A stretch of DNA of 7,489 bases. Source: JAZGHN01 sp964496725. Its GTDB lineage: Bacteria; Chloroflexota; Dehalococcoidia; Dehalococcoidales; E44-bin46. Below, one piece after another: positions 4,677 to 7,489 of this stretch. Location of the stretch: the NCBI GenBank assembly GCA_964496725.1, contig CAZCAS010000058.1, positions 1-7,489 of the forward strand, given 5' to 3'. The notes beneath the pieces were generated by a model. The model was not told the origin of the DNA. It saw only the letters and a program-made list of their open reading frames with translations, and made no database searches. A program made the position numbers and the translations under genes. Numbering within the stretch: position 1 is the first letter of the stretch; each line of letters starts with the position of its first letter.

Positions 4677-6383
4677 ATGAAGATACTGTTGATGGGTAAC
4701 CCAAATGTGGGGAAGAGCGTTATCTTCTCGCGCCTCACCGGAGTCGGCGTGATTGTTTCCAATTATCCCGGCACAACGGTGAACTACACCCGGGGTTTTA
4801 TGAAGCTCGCGGGGGAGAAGGCCGAGGTTATCGATGTACCTGGCACCTATACCCTGGAACCAAATACTGAAGCCGATAGAGTGGCGTTACGGATGCTCAA
4901 TACCGGAGATGTGGTCATAAATGTGGTTAATGCCACCAATCTGGAGAGGAACCTCTATCTGACCCTGCAGCTATTGGAAAGGGGCATCCCGGTAGTAGTC
5001 GCCATGAATATGTGGGATGATACCAAGCATCGCGGCATACATATCGACCTAGACAAACTAAGGCAACTTCTGGGAGTACCTGTCATCCCCACCGTAGCCA
5101 CAACCGGCCAGGGAATAAAAGACCTGGTAGAACTTATCCCCAAGGCAACCTCGCCCGATGTTCCCACACAGAGTCGCGATGAGCGCTGGGCTACCGTCGG
5201 CGACATCATAGACCAAGTTCAGTATATCACCCATCGCCACCACACCCGCCTGGAACGTCTGGAGGATGCCAGCACCAAGCCGATAGGTGGCACGGCTTTA
5301 GCCATAGCGGTTCTAGGAAGCACCTTCATAGCGGTCCGCCTCATAGGTGAAAGCCTGATTGGCTATGTGTTCGACCCCCTATTTAATAACCTGTGGGCAC
5401 CGGCGATGCTCAAGTTAAGCAACCTTATGGGGGGAACCGGCTTTCTCCACGATATCGTGATAGGGAAGATAATCGGTGGGGAATTGAATTTTGTTGAGTC
5501 GTTTGGCTTGTTGACCACCGGACTCTATGTCCCTTTCGCCATGGTTTTGCCTTATATCATCCCTTTCTACCTGGTACTGGGGTTGCTGGAAGATATAGGT
5601 TACCTGCCACGACTGGCAGTTTTGATGGATGTTGTCATGCACCGTCTGGGCCTGCATGGCTATGCTATCATCCCCAACATGCTGGGGCTTGGCTGTAACG
5701 TGCCAGCTATCTTAGCCACCCGCATTCTGGAAAGCACGAGAGAGCGGTTTATTGCAGCAACACTGATATCTATCGCCATACCCTGTGCCGCCTCACAGGC
5801 GATGATTCTGGGGCTGGTCGGGGCACGCGGGGTGCAGTATGTAGCTCTTGTCTACGGAACGTTATTCGCAGTATGGATCATCTTAGGAGTCATACTTAAC
5901 CATGCTACTAAGGGATTCAGTCCGGAACTGCTCATAGAAATACCATCATACCGACTGCCATCAGGGAGAGCAGTCTCAAGAAAACTATGGATGAGAATCC
6001 ACGGCTTCTTGAGAGAGGCTATTCCTATAATTATTGGCGCTGTTGCGGTAATAAACATCCTTTATGTCTTCGGCGTATTTAATGCTGTCGCCAATTTTAC
6101 CGCGCCTGTAGTGACCGGCATCCTAGGACTGCCTAAAGAAGCAGTGATGGCTATCGCCATTGGCTTCTTACGTAAGGACGTAGCTCTAGGGATGCTAGCC
6201 CCCTTAGCATTAAGCACCAAGCAGCTAGTTGTTGGCAGTGTTGTTTTATCCACGTTTTTCCCCTGCATCGCTACTTTTGTTGTTCTGCTCAGAGAGCTCA
6301 AGGCCACAAATATGCTCAAATCGGTAGGAATAATGATTACGACTGCCGTGGTGGTAGGAGGAGTATTGAACCTGGTCCTGTAA
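4677..6383 (+). CDS. feoB: FeoB, ferrous iron (Fe2+) transporter with GTPase domain, short form
   Basis: This 568-residue protein is an N-terminal G domain fused to a polytopic permease. G motifs are clear: G1 GNPNVGKS (7-14), G2 PGTT (31-34), G3 DVPG (53-56), G4 NMWD (111-114) and a G5-like ATTGQG (141-146). Membrane segments follow from about residue 203. The two Gate-type halves are seen at GLLEDIGYLPRLAVLMD (302-318), GLGCNVPAI (337-345, Cys340), IPCAAS (368-373, Cys370), GFLRKDVALGML (496-507) and FFPCIATF (527-534, Cys530). It imports Fe2+ across the inner membrane together with FeoA. At 568 residues it is clearly shorter than E. coli FeoB (773), with a short helical linker after the G domain. 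IPCAAS replaces the more usual IPCSAR/IPCSGR-type motif, so metal specificity may differ; some FeoB relatives carry manganese. The stop at 6383 faces the convergent TauE gene. Start 4677 lacks a visible RBS, consistent with coupling to feoA. Confidence 0.9.
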   Translation: MKILLMGNPNVGKSVIFSRLTGVGVIVSNYPGTTVNYTRGFMKLAGEKAEVIDVPGTYTLEPNTEADRVALRMLNTGDVVINVVNATNLERNLYLTLQLLERGIPVVVAMNMWDDTKHRGIHIDLDKLRQLLGVPVIPTVATTGQGIKDLVELIPKATSPDVPTQSRDERWATVGDIIDQVQYITHRHHTRLERLEDASTKPIGGTALAIAVLGSTFIAVRLIGESLIGYVFDPLFNNLWAPAMLKLSNLMGGTGFLHDIVIGKIIGGELNFVESFGLLTTGLYVPFAMVLPYIIPFYLVLGLLEDIGYLPRLAVLMDVVMHRLGLHGYAIIPNMLGLGCNVPAILATRILESTRERFIAATLISIAIPCAASQAMILGLVGARGVQYVALVYGTLFAVWIILGVILNHATKGFSPELLIEIPSYRLPSGRAVSRKLWMRIHGFLREAIPIIIGAVAVINILYVFGVFNAVANFTAPVVTGILGLPKEAVMAIAIGFLRKDVALGMLAPLALSTKQLVVGSVVLSTFFPCIATFVVLLRELKATNMLKSVGIMITTAVVVGGVLNLVL

Positions 6384-6418
6384 CACCCTTCCAGTGCTGC
6401 CTGTGCCAGCCAGTTTCA

Positions 6419-7225
6419 CTAGGCAAAGGCACCAAGCATCCTGAGCCCTATGTAGAACATCACCCCAGTAAATACATACCTCAGCTGTTTGGCTGGAAGC
6501 CGATAGGCAAACACCGCCCCCACCTGCGCCATACCAACACTAGTAGCTGCTAATAGAGACCATGAGAGGAGATTGACATAGCCTATAGAATAAGGAGGCA
6601 GATTAAGAACATCGAGGCCATTTACGATATAGCCAATAACGCCGCCGAGGCTGGTAAATATTATCACGGCCAACGATGTAGCTACGGCACGATGCATCTT
6701 GAACCTGAGCGCCAGCACCATTATTGGAACCATCAGGATGCCGCCACCAATGCCAAGGATGCCGGTGGACATGCCGATAGGCACTGCCCAAGCCGCCCAT
6801 AGCCAGGGATTATCCCTGGGCTCCTCATCACCCTTGAATGGTGTGCTGATGAGCATCCTGATAGCAACAGCTAAGACTACAGCACCGAAGGCTACCTTCA
6901 GTCCTGCCCCAGACAAGTGAGTAGCCAGAGTAGCCCCTCCAAAACTGACCCCCAGACCACAGCCACCCATGATAAAAGCTGCCTTCCACCATACTGCTCC
7001 CTCTTTGTGATGTCTCCAGACACCACTGGCGGCGGTGGGTAACACCACCAGCAAACTGGTGCCGAAAGCCAGCTTCACCGCCATATCTGTGGAGATACCC
7101 ATAGCGGTAAACACCTCATACTGGACCGGGGTGGTAATGAAGGCACCACCCACACCGAGGAAGCCGCTGGCGAAGCCAGCACCTACGCCGGTAGCTAATA
7201 GAGCAGCAATCTGAGTTATTGCCAT
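6419..7225 (-). CDS. TauE/SafE-family membrane transporter (putative sulfite/anion exporter)
   Basis: This 268-residue integral membrane protein has the family's internal duplication. The first half has GFLGVGGAFITTP (21-33) followed by KLAFGTSLLVVLPTAASGV (51-69), and the second has GILGIGGGILMVP (155-167) followed by ATSLAVIIFTSLGGVIGYI (182-200). About eight hydrophobic segments fit the usual topology and length (240-270). Members export sulfite, sulfoacetate or related organosulfur anions, or have unknown cargo; the substrate here cannot be told. ATG 7225 has no good Shine-Dalgarno. The gene is convergent with feoB (35 bases between stops) and divergent from the tRNA-Ala gene, so it is probably a single-gene unit with no evident link to iron uptake. 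Confidence 0.85.
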   Translation of the reverse strand: MAITQIAALLATGVGAGFASGFLGVGGAFITTPVQYEVFTAMGISTDMAVKLAFGTSLLVVLPTAASGVWRHHKEGAVWWKAAFIMGGCGLGVSFGGATLATHLSGAGLKVAFGAVVLAVAIRMLISTPFKGDEEPRDNPWLWAAWAVPIGMSTGILGIGGGILMVPIMVLALRFKMHRAVATSLAVIIFTSLGGVIGYIVNGLDVLNLPPYSIGYVNLLSWSLLAATSVGMAQVGAVFAYRLPAKQLRYVFTGVMFYIGLRMLGAFA

Positions 7226-7234
7226 GGCTTTAAA

Positions 7235-7263
7235 TTGCTAATAAGACCCTTTATTGCTATAAT
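7235..7263 (+). promoter_or_regulatory. Promoter of the tRNA-Ala gene
   Basis: TTGCTA (7235-7240), 17 bases, then a perfect -10 TATAAT (7258-7263). Transcription would start near 7270, a few bases before the mature tRNA 5' end at 7277, as is usual for a stand-alone tRNA gene. Confidence 0.7.
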
Positions 7264-7276
7264 ACTTTGAACAAAT

Positions 7277-7349
7277 GGGGCTGTAGCTCAGCTGGGAGAG
7301 CGCCTCCTTTGCACGGAGGAGGTCAGGGGTTCGAGTCCCCTCAGCTCCA
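7277..7349 (+). tRNA. tRNA-Ala (anticodon TGC)
   Basis: A complete 73-base cloverleaf can be drawn. The acceptor stem is GGGGCTG with CAGCTCC and contains the G3:U70 wobble pair that identifies alanine tRNAs. The D arm is GCTC/GAGC with an eight-base loop. The anticodon stem is CCTCC/GGAGG around TTTGCAC, placing TGC at 7310-7312. A five-base variable loop follows, then the T arm AGGGG/CCCCT with TTCGAGT. The discriminator is A (7349). CCA is not encoded (GTT follows), so it is added after transcription. This tRNA reads GCN alanine codons. Confidence 0.97.
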
Positions 7350-7487
7350 GTTTTGTAATGTGGGGCAATATAAACACCCCCTGAACTCTCCTGCATAATT
7401 TAGTAGCAAGCCTTCCAATACTCTCAAGTTGCCGCCGTGACCAATGAGGTCAGCAAGCAAGATTACCTTTTTGGCAAGGCTTTTTTC
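7341..7487 (-). CDS. Possible C-terminal end of a minus-strand ORF (partial, weak)
   Basis: A minus-strand frame is open from the right edge for 48 codons and stops with TGA inside the 3' end of the tRNA gene. It reads SLAKKVILLADLIGHGG, then an amphipathic Leu-rich helix. It has no start codon in view. The composition is protein-like, but a real gene ending within a tRNA on the opposite strand is unusual, and a frame of this length arises easily by chance. It may be a decayed fragment or nothing. Confidence 0.2.
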   Translation of the reverse strand, partial: EKSLAKKVILLADLIGHGGNLRVLEGLLLNYAGEFRGCLYCPTLQNWS

Positions 7488-7489
7488 TT
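7350..7489 (+). other. Region downstream of tRNA-Ala with weak inverted repeats
   Basis: No confident gene is present. AAGCCTT (7408-7414) can pair with AAGGCTT (7476-7482), which runs into TTTTTT (7481-7486). The 61-base loop contains a perfect small hairpin, TGACC-AATGA-GGTCA (7438-7452). This could be a terminator or the start of a structured RNA, but the outer stem is short and the loop long. Confidence 0.25.

Noticed and set aside
5415..5657. Minus-strand open frame of 80 codons inside feoB
   Set aside because: It is antisense to a well-supported gene and shows no recognisable domain; the same holds for the other frames antisense to HerA, feoB and the transglutaminase-like gene.
6384..6418. 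Bidirectional terminator between the convergent feoB and TauE/SafE genes
   Set aside because: Only a four-base stem (GCTG/CAGC) can be drawn and there is no T-run on either strand.
1..7489. CRISPR array, insertion sequence or transposase
   Set aside because: No regularly spaced repeats, transposase motifs or terminal inverted repeats flanking a gene were found.

Overview
The window looks like part of a bacterial metagenome-derived contig, because it contains a run of exactly 100 undetermined bases inside a gene. The gene content is an ATPase of the HerA type preceded by a small HAS-barrel-like protein, a Fur/FeoA/FeoB iron cassette, a membrane-anchored transglutaminase-like protein and a TauE/SafE exporter. 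This fits an anaerobic bacterium, possibly of the Chloroflexota (Dehalococcoidia-like). That placement is an inference from gene content and protein style, not from a marker gene.

Layout. (1) Positions 1-901, plus strand: a possible 22-residue lysine-rich microprotein, then a 270-residue membrane-anchored protein with a transglutaminase-like Cys-His-Asp core. (2) Positions 937-3780, plus strand: three tightly packed genes whose ends overlap by 8 and 4 bases. They are an unrecognised 262-residue protein, a HAS-barrel-like protein interrupted by the assembly gap, and a 533-residue HerA/FtsK-type P-loop ATPase. (3) Positions 3785-3839: a completely G-free, C-rich stretch that could be a Rho-loading region, with a G-quadruplex-like motif on the other strand. 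(4) Positions 3845-6383, plus strand: a strong sigma70-type promoter, a large palindromic operator lying on the predicted transcription start, a Fur-family regulator, a second related operator, then feoA and a short FeoB. (5) Positions 6419-7225, minus strand: a TauE/SafE-family permease convergent with feoB. (6) Positions 7277-7349, plus strand: tRNA-Ala(TGC) with its own promoter in the short divergent spacer. The last 140 bases contain no confident gene.

How it fits together. The clearest functional unit is the iron circuit. Two palindromes share the core AATG-[CA]-T-[TA]-AGCATT; one sits at the fur start and the other in front of feoA. Both resemble the classical 19-bp Fur box. The reading is that the Fur protein, when metal-loaded, shuts down its own gene and ferrous iron uptake by FeoAB. 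The HerA cassette is the best candidate for something less described: the ATPase and its barrel partner are probably a conserved pair, while the 262-residue protein translationally coupled to them has no recognisable family.
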